Assembly (NCBI RefSeq): GCF_001649575.2
Contig: NC_051449.1
Location: 15,790,359 to 15,854,358 of the forward strand
Reading direction: 5' to 3'
Length of the DNA: 64,000 nt
Source: Kryptolebias marmoratus
Lineage: Eukaryota; Chordata; Actinopteri; Cyprinodontiformes; Rivulidae
This document shows, piece after piece, positions 36,131 to 49,194 of this stretch. The translations under genes and the position numbers were made by a program. The notes under the pieces are model-generated. The model had not been told where the DNA came from. It did not search any database and worked only from the letters and a program-made list of their open reading frames with translations. Numbering within the stretch: position 1 is the first letter of the stretch; each line of letters opens with the position of its first letter.

Positions 36131-36558
36131 CCTCTGCCAGGGACATAGCATCATTAAAATATAGTTCAATCCGGATCACCACTAAAAATTCATCAATTGT
36201 TTTTGTGTGACAATCTCAACATTTCCTGAAAATTTCACCAAAATCTGTTCATTGGTTTTTAGATAATCTTGTGAACAGACGAACAAATAAACCAACACTA
36301 TCGACAACATAACCTCCTCATTGTGACTCAGTTTGCCAACACTTGTCACATTTACAAGGCTGACATTAATGATGAATTCCTTTTTCATTTCTCTATGAGG
36401 TTGTATGGTTTTACAGTAGCATTTTGCCAACCTGTCCATTTAAGATATTTATCTGTTATCCATTGTCAATCTCTTTGTAAAATATGGTGATAGATTGGAA
36501 GATTACAGTTATTGTGGCTCTGCCAACCAAGGTAATCACATTGGGAAATTGGCGCGCA

Positions 36559-36628
<70 letters not shown>
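36559..36628. repeat. compound (GT)n(AT)n microsatellite
   Basis: About 26 bp of GT is followed by about 44 bp of AT, uninterrupted. Frames read through it (LYIYIYIY, HTHTHTHT) are artefacts of the repeat. Confidence 0.97.
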
Positions 36629-36634
<6 letters not shown>

Positions 36635-38339
36635 GGGACAGCTGGCTAACGTCTCTAACCAATAAACTGTTGTCACTCAACTTTGATGCTAGCTTGCTAA
36701 TTAGGAGTAAACATTGATACAACACTACATTGCCTCTGTCTAGTGGCTTAACAGGTGGCCAATGCCAATATTTTTTTTTCTGTTCTGTTGAAAAGAGGAT
36801 TTTCTAAGGATGATGCTTCATTAACGAAGACTCAGCTTGAAGTTTTATTAAGGAAAAGTTAACACAACTATAAAGTGTTTGGTTTGGGATACAAGCTGGA
36901 TGTGAAGGCTGCCAAGACTATAGTTCTGACAGTTTTATAGACCTGACAGTTAACACACAGTGATTCTCTGGTTTCTGTCCATTTCCCAGCTTTGCTGATC
37001 TGATTATTTTAAGCAACTGCACTAGTTTTGTTTCCTTTTGCTTTCTGCCGGAAATGGAATAATGCCTGAGTTTTTAGCCTTACTTAGTGTTGCTGGCAAA
37101 AACCTTGTAACTTCAAAAACACATTTTTTTCAGGAATCGGGGAAAAAACTGTCTTTATTTAATAATTTTTTTTGTACTTTTAATGAATAGACATCCATAA
37201 AACCACAGATTATCCACGCACAGTCTTTGTTAATATTGTAAGGAATCAGCATTTAATCTTTTTTGTGATATTGCTTCTTTGTTTCAAATATCTTCTAGAC
37301 TCACTCAAGGCTCTTTTAAACTAAGTACACTAAAGTAGTTGATTCAACAAAGAGAAACAATGAAGACTATTTTGTTTCAGTTTTGTTATCTATTGGACAT
37401 CAAGGTCCATCAGTAGTTGGACATATGCATCCTCCTATCAGTCATTTGTCTTTGAGGTGCTCCTGGGAGTGTAGTTTTCTAGATTCCTTGAAGATGAAGG
37501 GCATGATTTCCCCCTGATTCGGTTTAGAGAATCACATTTTATCTTTATTTCTTGGAAACATTCACCTTCTGATCCTTGGAGAAGGTGCTTTGAAACAGCT
37601 TTTTGTTTAAAATGTACTGTATCTGAGATTTGATACATAACTGTTTTTTTATGTTCTTTTTCTTATATAATCACCTTCAGTGTGTCCATGTGCATAGATT
37701 AATAATAAGGTTATAAAGAATTACACTCCTCAAACACAGAATTCACAACCTTCTTTGCAGAAACATATAAAAGACATAAAGTGTACAGTTTGTCATTACA
37801 TGAATAGGGCTCAATATTTCCATAAACCCTTGATTATCAGTAGTATGAAAACTCAAAACTCATTTTTCCACCTGATGCTAAGATGCTAATCTTATCCAGT
37901 TATTGATTAGTGTATCTTTGTTTGCTATAGCACCATTTTTCAGATGAGGTGAGGGCAGCTTTGACACCTAAAACAAACAGGTCACAACTTACACGCAGTC
38001 ATACAGCTTTATAGTGAGCTTTTATTTGCCCACTTCGGAGCAGAGAAGTGTTGCAGCTTTTCCCCTGTAAGAAATACTGGTGGCCCACGGTAAAACAGTG
38101 ATAGGTGTTGTTTGCAAGAGACTTAGACTGTACCGAGCTCTCTGCACTGAAGCCATGGGAATGTTTCTGTTCTCCGCAGACACTGGAAAGTTGGAAGAAT
38201 GAGAGACGGATCAAAATAGACTGGCTGAGAAAAGAAGAGAAATAGTGGGAATTTGGCAAGCGTTCACACCGGTCAACTGGTACAGAGATTCAACTCTACA
38301 CTTTCAACCTTTTACACAGAGCGGTATAATTAAAAATCT
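36629..38339. other. intron interval, no feature recognised
   Basis: AT-rich sequence without convincing coding or repeat signals. Confidence 0.4.
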
Positions 38340-38640
38340 TAATGAAGAGCCCACTGTGAATTTATGAACAGCAGATTTCATCCCAATTATCTCCTACCAA
38401 TAAGATGTCACTACTGAGGTGAGTAATGAGAAGCTGTAAATATCCCATGTCGTTTGATATTAAATGGAAGGTGATCATCCGATTATAATGACTCTTGTCT
38501 CCTGTCCTTGACTTCGTAACAGTCTGATGTAAACAGATATAAACTGTTTGGTAAATTAGCTGCTGCTTCATTGGAATTAGCTTACAGACCGACTGAAACA
38601 CTAAAAATCCAATTTGACTCAACTCGTGACGGAGAGAAAG
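38340..38640. promoter_or_regulatory. candidate conserved non-coding block
   Basis: Repeat-free and of mixed composition, with CAATTATCTCC, GAGTAATGAG, CCGATTATAATGAC, GTAAATTAGCTGC and GGAATTAGC. Several homeodomain-like cores lie within 230 bp. Regulatory role is inferred from composition only. Confidence 0.3.
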
Positions 38641-39779
38641 GGGATTCAAGACAAAACATAGCAGAGGCTTGCAGTTCATTATCAAAGATGCACCGCCAGC
38701 CCTCCAGAAGAGTTCAAAAGCAATTTTCACTTACGGAGGAAAACAAGGAGCACTTCCCTTACCAAAGCAAATAACCTTTTCTGAAAAAAATTAAGTCAGT
38801 GACATTTACTTGTGAAGTTTAAAATATCTCTGTGCTGCTATTTGAGTTAGTTTTACATCTGCTCTGTTTGGGTGAATTCAGCATTGCAACTTATTGCCAA
38901 AGCAAATATAGTAGATAATTTGGCTGATGCATTTGAATGAAAAAAAAAAAAAATCATTGTAGTTAATTATTTGATTTTAATCTTCGAGGCTCTGTACTTC
39001 AAACGAGAGGAAAATGTCATTATTATATTAAGATAACATACACTGATATAAAAAAGATTAAGACAAAATGAAGGCATTTTTAATAGACAGTTTTGCATGG
39101 AATGAAATTAGATTTAGTTTTTTTTAAATGAAGGTCAAAAGTTTAATTATATTCTTATATTACATTTTACATTAAATAATTCTTTTTTTTTAAGTAGGTT
39201 TGTTTAGAATACTTATGCAAAATCTGTATTCTACCTGCAGTAGATGGATAACAGATATGTGTATATGTAAAGATTTGTACCCAGTTTTCCGCACGTAAAA
39301 CACTGAATCATTAATCCACACTACTCCACTTCATAAATACTCAGCTTTTTCTGTAAGCACATCTTTGTCTTGAATAGCAAAAGTATGTCAGGTATGTCTA
39401 ATGATTAAATACAACCTGTTCCTTCATATTCAGTCACATCTCTGGAGAGAAATCATTCAGAATTTCTTAGAAATAGTTTATTAGGAACATGACTACTCAG
39501 TGCAACTAAACTAGTTAGCTTATATGCCCGAATAAATGACATTTCTCTTAAATATGACCTGTGTCTTACTATTTGACCTGTAGTTGTTCACCAAGTAGAA
39601 GTTCATTTAGGAGAGAGAAATTTACAAGTCCATAAAATAAAAACCCAGTTGTCCTTGACTGTAGAATTGGTAATGAGCACCTCATTAACAGCCAACCGTC
39701 TGCATGGTCACATGCAGCTGGAACTCTCACTAAAAAACAGATAAAATAACACGCGGGCACACAAAGGCACACATGAATG

Positions 39780-39860
39780 TGTTGGGATGACATTTAATGA
39801 GCTATGTGTCTAATTGAGTCTCCATAGAGACACATAGGCACTTGGCAGCAGGATCACCTC
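39780..39860. promoter_or_regulatory. hairpin with RFX X-box-like site
   Basis: A perfect 10 bp inverted repeat (CTATGTGTCT at 39802-39811, its complement at 39828-39837) encloses TAATTGAG. GTCTCCATAGAGAC at 39818-39831 matches the RFX X-box consensus GTHNYYATRRNAAC at all but one position. RFX factors act in neural and ciliated cells. Lies in a repeat-free part of the brinp3 intron. Confidence 0.4.
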
Positions 39861-40164
39861 AGTTCTGTCACGCCAGCAGCTGGAAAACACGACAGTGATA
39901 AATTGCCAGAAAATTGCAATCTTTTCCAAGGAATTCAGTGACTTAACTAGCATTTCATAGATCTAATCTGACCATTCTATACAAAACCAGGCCAAACATA
40001 GAAGACTTTTAATTTCTTCTGCCCAAGTTAGATCCAATTAGTGTTGCTAACCATTTTCAGTGTATTTAGAAATTAGATGGACAGAAGAAAAAAAAAACAT
40101 TTCAAAAAGTTGGAAAGGAGAAAGAAAGACTGAAAAGTTGAGGAAATACATGTTTGACACTGAT

Positions 40165-40255
40165 GGACTGGTAACCTGTCCATAGTGTATCCCACCTATC
40201 ATTCAATGAGCAGCTAGGGACTGGAATATAGAGTTCAAGAAAATGAATGGATGGA
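40165..40255 (+). mobile_element. SINE-like 3' fragment
   Basis: GATGGACTGGTAACCTGTCC, then GTGTATCCCACC and the tail AAAATGAATGGATGGAAG match the 3' part of the (TGGA)-tailed fish repeat. Confidence 0.65.
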
Positions 40256-41199
40256 AGATTTGACAATCAGTCGATCTGTTGTTAACTGGTAAGGCCGTCA
40301 GGATAAGGTATAACAGAATAATCCACCAATGTTTCCCTGTTTTCTGCTGGTTGTAAGTTTTAATGAATCAACTTTGGTTGTCCCACCAGTCAGCCTGCTT
40401 TGGTCCTCATCTTTTTGCACACTCATAAAAAAAAAAAAAGTTAATGAGCACAAAATCTCCTGCTATTTATTATTCTCTTGCCTCGCTAAATCCTCAATTA
40501 ACTACGACTGTCTCTAGGCGACATGAAATCTCCTCCCTTGTCAAGTTCAAAGGGCACGTTTGGCAATTAACACCACCATGATAAACAGCCCTGGGTTTAA
40601 ATCTCTGGCTGGCTGCCTGGTTGAATCATTTAGCTTTGGTGAAGTAGTAACACATCTCTGCTAACACTCGTCATAGTTATCCGACGTCTGCAGAGTTCAG
40701 CAGCAACCTGGTAAATGTTGTACCTCCATAAAACATCAATGCCACCACTTTATGAAGGGGGATAGGGGCTTTTTGCACCTAATGACTTGGGTTTTAGTAG
40801 AGATTAGAAATCAAATCTAAAAAGGCTCATGTGTGTTTGAGATGTGTACCTGCAGCTGAGCCTGTTCTCCTCTCCTGCTGCTAGAAACACGCAGTGTGAT
40901 TCGTTGAAAACACATCTGAAAGCACAGCTCTTTCGCAAACCTCAAACAAGGAAAATCTGGTATTATGGTGAGATCCAATCTCTTTCATGTTTTTCTTGCT
41001 TGCTTCTCCCTCCATTAGATTTCATACATCTTATTTCCTTTTAGAGAGTCAATGCTTTCATTTAGTTTTTTTTTTTCTGTAAATCAACTAATTTCTCCTC
41101 CCAACACTTTCCCCCCCTCATGGTTCTGCTCTCCCTCTCCTCATTGATTTACTATCCCTATATTTCCCATCATATAATTTTCATTCTCTACGCATTCTC

Positions 41200-41520
41200 T
41201 ACTAGGTTATGCCTCGCAGACTCTTGCCATCACCTGCTCTGCGACGGAGCATCGTCTTTAGATGAAGTGCTGCTGTTGGGCTATTTGTCAGCTTGGAGAT
41301 CATGTCCTTGGGGTGTTCATCGACTTGGATGTGGTCTGAGTAAGGCAGGAAAAGGAGCAAACTTGAGCACCATTGACGCTTCTTGCTGGGGTTCTGTTCC
41401 TTTTTGTTGACCATTGGGAGTTTGGTTTCAGTCGGACCCATTTATCTATTGCATGTCTGACGATATCTCTTTGTCTTTCAGCATAGTCCTTAAACCTCCA
41501 CATCCGCTCCCACTAAATTT
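41200..41520 (-). other. unassigned open sequence with two overlapping minus-strand frames
   Basis: Two minus-strand frames overlap: 41503-41300 reads MWRFKDYAERQRDIVRHAID, and 41441-41202 ends in LKTMLRRRAGDGKSL. Neither matches a family I recognise. If one frameshift is assumed they form a single continuous stretch of about 100 codons, so this may be a degenerate coding remnant (processed pseudogene or transposon) or chance. A LINE-tail-like SLKTHLKAQLFR lies on the plus strand at 40897-40932. Confidence 0.2.
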
Positions 41521-41845
41521 GCCTCCACAGACATCTGTGCTGGTTTGTCCACATCAACGGTCAAGCCTTTGAGAAAAAGCAACTGCCCACTCGCGACATA
41601 ATTCTTTAAAATTTTAATTTGTTTGCCTTTTTTCATTTGTGTCTTGCATCCGTGTTGAAATAACGAGGTGTTTTCCTAAAGCTGGGAGGGAGGGCGGAAC
41701 CCGTGGAAGCAGTATTGACTAGACACTGCTGAAATTAGAGAAGCAAGCCTAAAAAATGAAAAAAGTCAGACAGGTGACGGCGCCATCATTTTAGGAGGAG
41801 GAATTAAAGTTTTGTTGGATTTATCAAATCATATAAATGTGGGCT

Positions 41846-42205
41846 GCACAGCAGTGTGGTGGGTGGTGCTCTCACCTCACCTCACAGGAAGATTTCTGCT
41901 TTGACTCTTAGCCATTTCTGTATGGAGTTTGAATGTTCTCCTCATGTATGCTTAGGGGGGGTCTGTTTGGTTTTTTTTTTTCCCCAGGTACTCTGGTTTG
42001 CTTGCACAGTCCAAAAACATGCATGTTAGGTTAATTGGTGACTGTAGGTGACCTCAGGTGTGTGTGTTAACGGTTGTGATGGACTGGGGACCCATCCAGG
42101 TTGGATCCTGCCTGTCACCTGTTGACCGCAGAGATGGGCAGCAGCTCCCTGAGACCCTGAACAGGATCTGGCAGGTTCAGAAAGGAGTGACTAAATGAAT
42201 TTTGA
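41846..42205 (+). mobile_element. SINE-like repeat, near-complete copy
   Basis: The head GGGCTGCACAGCAGTGTGGT with TGGTGCTCTCACCTCACC fits a decayed tRNA-like promoter region. The body has GGAGTTTGAATGTTCTCC, CCCCAGGTACTCTGG, AAAAACATGCATGTTAGGTT and AATTGGTGACTGTAGG, and the tail has GATGGACTGGGGACCCATCC and CCCTGAACAGGATC. This is the fullest of six copies in the window. Confidence 0.75.
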
Positions 42206-45034
42206 TAAGATCTGTTTCTTATTGAATGAAAAAAACCCTTATTTTATTCAGTAAACTTGTAATGTACTTGTAAATGACCAAATAACTTTTAAAAATACAT
42301 TTTAAATGTCTAAGTTTTATTTATTGCAGCAACAAAGGCGGGGGAAAAAAAGGGGCTTGAGAAACAGTAACAGTTAATCACTTTTTGGTAAAAGCCTTTT
42401 CTGTAAAGAACACATGATTTATTCACAATGGTGTGAGTGATTTAAAAACTGCCCTTACTTAGTATTTAAACAAATTCTGTAATAGTCATCAGGAGGTTCT
42501 GGTTACTGGCAGACATTAGGTGCATTAGGCTCCACATAAAGGAAGCACACTCTGCACACTTTTTAATCCCCCATCAACAAGGCCATTTAAATGCTTTTAC
42601 TCCCCCGCTGGTTTCTCATCTAACACTCGAACAGTGACCGCTAGCTGCTTTCTGTTTGCAGGATTTTAGAACAAAATGGAATGGATCGAAGCAAATGAGC
42701 CAGAAATGCTGAAGGAAAAAAAATACATATAATGGAAACTATGCTTCTCCTTTTATACTAAACAAATGAGTTTTGGACTAAAATCTCACACATCTGAGTA
42801 AACTTTGGTTCCACAGTAGTCCAGACAGATGTCAACGTTGGCAGTACAAAAACAGGAACACATGGCTGTTTATGTGCAAGACTGCATGAGGTGTGTGTCC
42901 TGCACAAATGAACAGTGCAAAAGTAGAATAACAAACATGCTGCAATTATGTTCTTCTCAAATATGCAAGTTTCATTAGTGCTAATCAGCTGTGGCAGATA
43001 AACAGCAGAGCATCTGGCTTTTACACACTTAAAATGATGGTGAAGCAACTGCGCACGTCGAGTGGATGGCTGCCATTTTAACAAGGATATAGGTAGTGTT
43101 CATGTGGTAGAGATAACTCATGTCCACAGAAAATGCCACAACTCTTGATGGCAATCGGACTTAGTTATATATAGTATCAAACTATAAATGTTGACATGAT
43201 GATGGTATTTGAAGAAAACTCAAAACTAACCAAAGACATTACAGATCTTCCTATGATTGTAGCTCTATATTTGCTGTTATGGAACAAAGTCAATTACAAA
43301 AAAAACCCAAAAAAACAAAAATGTGATTTTATGTTTCATGTCAATAAGACCCTGTCCACACTAATACTGATATTTTATATGTCCAAGTTTTTCTACCGTT
43401 TTTGCACCTGATATTTACATGCACTTAAAAAAAAAACAACTTATCACATCAGGTAATTGAAAATATGTATACAGTCTTTATCAATTAGAATTTTCCTTTT
43501 GTAGTTATAAACTAAAACCTTAGTAGGTGTTTTTATTAATTGGTATTTTAGGAGACCTTAAATGGTATTTTTTGTTTGGACAGCCAACCTTTTTAAAAAG
43601 ATGTCATAGAGCCACTTCCTGTCTGACCCATGACCCTAATAATAACAGATTACATGCTTGTGTTTTTGTTGCAGACACCAAATGCTCAACTACAGCAAAA
43701 CCTTCATATGTTACTATACTTCTATGCACAGACAAGGCTGATCACCCATCTGCATTTATTTGGTAATAATTAAAATAATAATAATAATGAGTTCAGACAT
43801 TGGTTTACCAATTAGAGGTGCTCCACAAATCTGAGCTGTTACAACATTGGACTGTGTACAATATAACTGTGGTGTAGTCTAGGTTACAATCTGTATTAAG
43901 ATTTGCATTTTCCTGACTGATTCCCCCCATTGTCTGGGCACCATGTTAGAAGCTACCTAACAAAGGCACAATTTGGCAAAACAGTGGTGTTGCAGCCAGC
44001 TTTGTGTTTGCCCACTTTTGTTTAGAGCTTGCGCTAGCAACCACAGCAATAATAAAACCAATTTTACCATTTTTTCTACACCTGCCTTGCTTGGTCCTGA
44101 TCTTATTGCCATGAAACGTTGCGTGTGGAAAAGCCTGACTATTGGGAGAAAACGTAATAACAATGATTAAAAAAAAAAAACAATTGCTCTAGGGGAATCT
44201 TTGACCATCGTTGGAACGTTCATCCTAGTGTCACAGCATGGATATTCTAGTCATTTTTGTTAGAATTTTTGTGACTGGTCTGAACAGAGATATTTTTTTT
44301 TTCAGAGCACAATAAATATTAAAAAAAAAGTACCTGGAGTACTGCAGTTGTGGTGAAAATAAGGTATTTGATTGGAAAAAAAATGGGCCAAACTTAAAAA
44401 TAAAAAAAAATTTCCAGAAGAAGAGGTAATTGGATATTTGATCTATAAACTTAATCCAGAGATGATCGAAACAAGAATATCTTACTAAACCCAATGCTTG
44501 AACATAATTTAGTTTGTTCCGTTTTCTGTGTAATAAATATAGGACGAATATTTCACATGCCAAAATGATGTTCTGTGACTTTTGAGAGCTTGAAAGCAGA
44601 TGTTTTCGTTCGGTAATGTATAATTTTTGTAAATGAGATTGAAAATGCACAAAACTGCTGCTTGTAATGTGTCGAATCGGGGTGTTTTGTGGTGGTGTTT
44701 TTGAGTGGGTTGAAGCCTCCGCACACCTGAAGGTGTGATTGTCGGTTGTTGTAAGACACCGCCTTGGCGTAGTAATTGCCTCACACCTGTGCACACAGAC
44801 TATGGGCGAACATTATCTATTTACCATCGCTGCTGAGAGAAGACTTAACACCTCTTTAAAAGGCCCAAGAAGGCTGAAGAGCGAGTATGGAGATGCTCAG
44901 CGTGAACAGTGCACGGGTTCCTTCTCAAATCTGAGACCTCAAACAAAGCACCAACAACAGACACTGTTGTAAGTGTGAAAATGTTCTCTACACAAAAAGA
45001 AAGTGGATATATACACAATAGTACTGTCAAGTTG
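42206..45034. other. intron interval, no gene recognised
   Basis: Several short overlapping frames near 44230-44800 share no family motif and look like chance. AT-rich with A runs. Confidence 0.4.
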
Positions 45035-45290
45035 CTATATTTATTGCCACCACCAAAAGGCAAAGTCAGAGCAATTACATTTTTGTCTGTGTCTGTCTTT
45101 TCCCAAAGTATCTCATGAACCACTGGACACTTTTGAATGAACCTTACAGAAAGCAATCATTAGATGTTTATCTACAACTGATTAACTTTTGGAGTCAACC
45201 TAATTCAAGGTGGCTCAGTCAACTGACCTAAGAACACACACAAACAGATATAACTCAGTCATTTTTGCAGATATGAAAACTGTAAGATTA
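45035..45290 (+). repeat. family X dispersed repeat
   Basis: TTTATTGCCACCACCAAAAG, then TCTGTGTCTGTC, AAAGTATCTCATGAACCACT, CAATCATTAGATG, TTGGAGTCAACCTAATTC and ATATAACTCAGTCATTTTTG follow the family order, truncated at the 3' end. Confidence 0.75.
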
Positions 45291-47520
45291 TTCATTTAAT
45301 TGCATGAAGAAATAAGCAGCCATTTTTTTTTACCGAGTTTAGCTTCCACTTCTGTGCCTTTAGCTTTTCTGGTTGCCCCAAAGAAGTATAAATATCCCCC
45401 GTTTTTGGATGAGAGACAAGTTGATTCCATAGTTGAGTTTACAGTTCTTGAAATATTCACGAGGGTTTGCAAAAACGTGGTAACGGTGCAAGTGTGAACA
45501 GCATCTCCTCTTTGCACCTATATTAGAGCACAACACTGGCATTCAGAGAGTTCCAACAGATAAGTTTGTAGTTTTTCCCTCTGTTGGCACAGTGGACTCG
45601 TCCCTGTGGAGTTACCGAGCTAAAGTGTGGAAAAACTCCCACATGCTGCTCAGTTGTTCCAGAAGGAACAGGGAAGAGTCATAAGCAAGTCACATAAAGA
45701 GCACAAAGACACATTTGCCACAGTCAGGTGAAGCTGCTCACCCTTCTGTGAATGTTGTGGGGCAGGATAAGCTGCTCTCATCCTGTTCATCACCACCACC
45801 CTGGAAAATTACAGCCTCCTTTTGCTGGGCTGGCGCTGTCAATAGCAGAGAGTGTAGGGTGCGTGGAAGAGCAATTGATACAGAGGCAGGAGGGAGCGTG
45901 GCAGGTCAGGTGAAAAGTCAGTATCCTCCCACCCTGAGAGTATCTGCCTGTTGCTATTGGCAACCACTTTCAAAGGAAGGGAAAATGTCTTCCGTTTTCT
46001 GAAGTGGTAACACAAGATCACAATTTTTGCAGCTGGAGCCGTTTAAAACATTTCACTAAAACACAAATTTGTATTTAGTATTGATTGAATAAGCCCATAA
46101 TATCAGTTTCTTTCACGACATGACTAATCCAACCAGACAATGGTTGATGACAAAAGAAGTGGCAGGGTATTATTATGCCTGGAATATGATATGAACCAAA
46201 CACACAATAAAAAAAAAGTATTACACCAACTCCCACACTGTTTTACTGCGCACCTCCTGAGGGAAAATGAATGCTTACACTTTGATAACTCGCCCTTTTA
46301 AAATGCAGCGAGAAAGCTGTGGATATTAAATTATTTTCTTTTTTTAAAACATGCCCAGACTTATACAAAAAAAGCCTGTATGTACTTTTTTTTTTTCTTT
46401 TGGTTTCAGTTGGAAACAGACAGTAATAATTTGTGATCTCTGTGTGATTCACCTCTAACTCTAGTCTGGCAACAGTGGACTCCAATCATTCACCTCTCAG
46501 TAGACGAATAACATCATGACGGAGGCAGTGTGGCTTCAGCAAAGACTTGGTGAAAACCATTACGGGTGAATGAAAGTTTGGAAAGTGCGTGGGAGTATGA
46601 TGTGGTGTTAGTATTGATGGGTCTGTAGAAACCTATTGTTTGGAGGGGGGGGGGAGAAACTGAGCATTTTGTAACTTGCAAACCCTTGCTCAAACTATTC
46701 TCCAACAGACATGTAAAGAATAGGAATGACAAAAGTGGAGCAGATTAAGCGATGGTAAAATGCACCCCGTGAATCTTTGATTTGTTTTTAATAAAGCCTC
46801 ATTTCCAGCCATCATGTCTGGAAATAATCTTGATGTCCAAGACAGGGAGAAAGGTGGCGGCCAACAAGCCTCAACCGTTTCTTTTTCTGGTTACGGTATG
46901 TGTGGCCCTATAAGCCACTGAAGCTCTTAGTGAAGCTTTGAGAGGTGAAGATACAGTGTGATTGATAAAAACAAAAAAAGAAAAAGTAGCTACAGAATCT
47001 AAAGAAATCTGTGTTTATTCTTAGCAGTTTAGCAGGTTTAACACCAAATGACAGCTTCACATGAATGAAAGACACAACCTCAGGGTATAACTTTCAAACT
47101 GATTAAACATAAAGTGTAAAGTTTACCTCGTAATCGTGACTTGCTGCTGACTTTCGCAATGCTGCCCACTTTTTAAATTTCCCCAGCAATTCCAGTAAAC
47201 CTACCGTATTCTGATATCAATACAGATTAGATGCAAACTTTTGAATACAGCTGGGATTGATGATTTATTGTGAATTTAGAATTTATGCTTGGGAAATTTT
47301 TAAATTTTGAACTATATGGGGTTGCTTTTTAAATGTTTCCTTTTGTTCTTCTGGTGAAAGTGTTTCTCATGTATATAATAAAGATCAGTGTTAGAAGATA
47401 ACTCATTGTGCATGCCTGATGCAACCATGTAGGGAATTTTACCAGTTATATAATCATTTAGGTAGGCCTCTTTGGTCATTAATCTGTTTGAAATGCGACT
47501 CAAGTAATCTGTAATCTCTG
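45291..47520. other. intron interval, no gene recognised
   Basis: Moderately GC-richer stretches (45590-46000) without coding motifs; a G-run at 46645-46653. Confidence 0.35.
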
Positions 47521-47524
47521 TGCA

Positions 47525-47615
47525 AATGAACATCCATCCATCCATTTTCTTTAACCGCTTCTCCATTCTGGGTCGCGGGTAGCTGGTGCCTATCCCCAGC
47601 AGTCACTGTGCGAGA
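47525..47615 (-). mobile_element. SINE-like 3' end, reverse orientation
   Basis: CATCCATCCATCCATTTTCT, ACCGCTTCTCCATTCTGGGT, AGCTGGTGCCTATCCCC and AGCAGTCACTG are the complement of the (TGGA)-tailed repeat 3' end. Confidence 0.7.
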
Positions 47616-49194
47616 GCAAATGAACATACAAGTGAATTTAATAACTTTCAGCAGATTTCCCAAATATCTCATCTGTCAAATATAATGAAATTTTAAGCTG
47701 AAGGCATTCCTCGTGTGAAACTCCACTCTGTAAGTTAAAAATAAATACAGTAGTTTACCTTCACGACTGAGGAAAAACTCTTTAATACAGTGATTATTTA
47801 GGTGACTTTGGAAAAACTAATCCCTTGTGAGAAATGACTCTAGAGCCATTTATTAGAAGCATCCTGATATAAATGTTCGCAAGAGATTTATACCTGCAGA
47901 AATCCATTTCCCTCCTGTTCTGTGCATTAATCTTGGACATTTTTATGCGGAAAATGTTTTGTAGAATATTTATGACTACTCATTTGATTACCAGAAAACA
48001 ACACATGCCACTCAATAAAAAACACAAACGAAGAAGCTCAGTTATTTCCAGACAAACATATCACGCACATTAAACTACAGCCATGCCAGGTCATTACACT
48101 TTAGAAGCGTCTCATAATAAGGACACTGGCTTCTAGTTCACCGAAATCTGTCTGACTCAAGGTCTTTAAATACAAATCCAGAGACCAGTTCAGTATAGTA
48201 GTAGTAGGTTGGTTTTCTCCCATTTCCCAGACACGTGGGAACAAAAACATCCCCATTCTATTGCATATGGTTATTCCAGTTTTGGTGCTACATAATGTAT
48301 TCAGACAATTACAACAATATGTTTAGACGATCTTGTTTGTTCCCAATCTTTGATCAGTATAGTTTATAGTTTCCATTCAGTCTTTTCACACTCTTTGTTC
48401 CTTTTGATGGAGGCTTTTGGAATATATTTGTTCAAATGCTTCCATTAAGAGGCTGTGTAGTTCAAAATGCCATACTGGTTTTTGGCATTTTCCTTGGTAG
48501 ATTTACAGTAAAAATCATCAACATGAAACTGCTATCCACTAAAACTGTTCCATTTCTGTTTTACTGAAATAAACCTATAGGGTGTATTGGCTTGACAAGA
48601 TGTTTCTGTATATTTTTAGGATTTTAAAAGATAAACACAAGTAATTAAAACATAGTATGAGATAAGGTTTTGCCCATTAAACAGAAAGTGACAAGTGTCA
48701 CTTCTTGCGTCTTGAAAGAAATCCTGAACCTGACAAACACCTGAACCATGGAATCACATTGTTCTGTGGAATCACGAATTGTTCTGTATTTTAAATACAA
48801 TGAAAATAGAGCATAAACATATATCTGTGCATCTCAGACTATTAAAAAGGCTATGTTTTAAAGATTTCTCAAGCTGTAGACTCTGGATAGATGAACTTTG
48901 TAGATCTTGGTTCCAGACGATAAGCTTTTACTAGACAAGTTCATAAGAGTGCATACTGTACAGCTCCAGTTAGGGATTCAGTGGAGAGAGAGGAAAAAAA
49001 AAACAAAAACATAGATGACAAGAAAAATAAAACAAAGGAAATCAGGAAAAGAAAGCAAAGTCTACATGTGCCAAATATATCTCCTCTGTGGCAGGAAAAA
49101 AAGGAAGAAAAATATATGAAGAGTTGCCAAATCGTTAGACAAGTTGAAATCTTTGTAACTAAATAATAATGAAAAATCCTTCTTGTGTTGTTGT

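Noticed and set aside
36456..36725. 89-codon minus-strand frame with IYIYIY and HTHTHT
   Set aside because: It is produced by the (GT)n(AT)n tract.
41846..41900. A tRNA gene at the head of the SINE-like repeat
   Set aside because: The A- and B-box-like words are decayed and no cloverleaf or anticodon arm can be drawn.
44231..44794. 187-codon minus-strand frame with overlapping shorter ones
   Set aside because: Composition is dominated by Phe, Lys and Asn from poly(T)/poly(A) runs; nothing conserved is visible.
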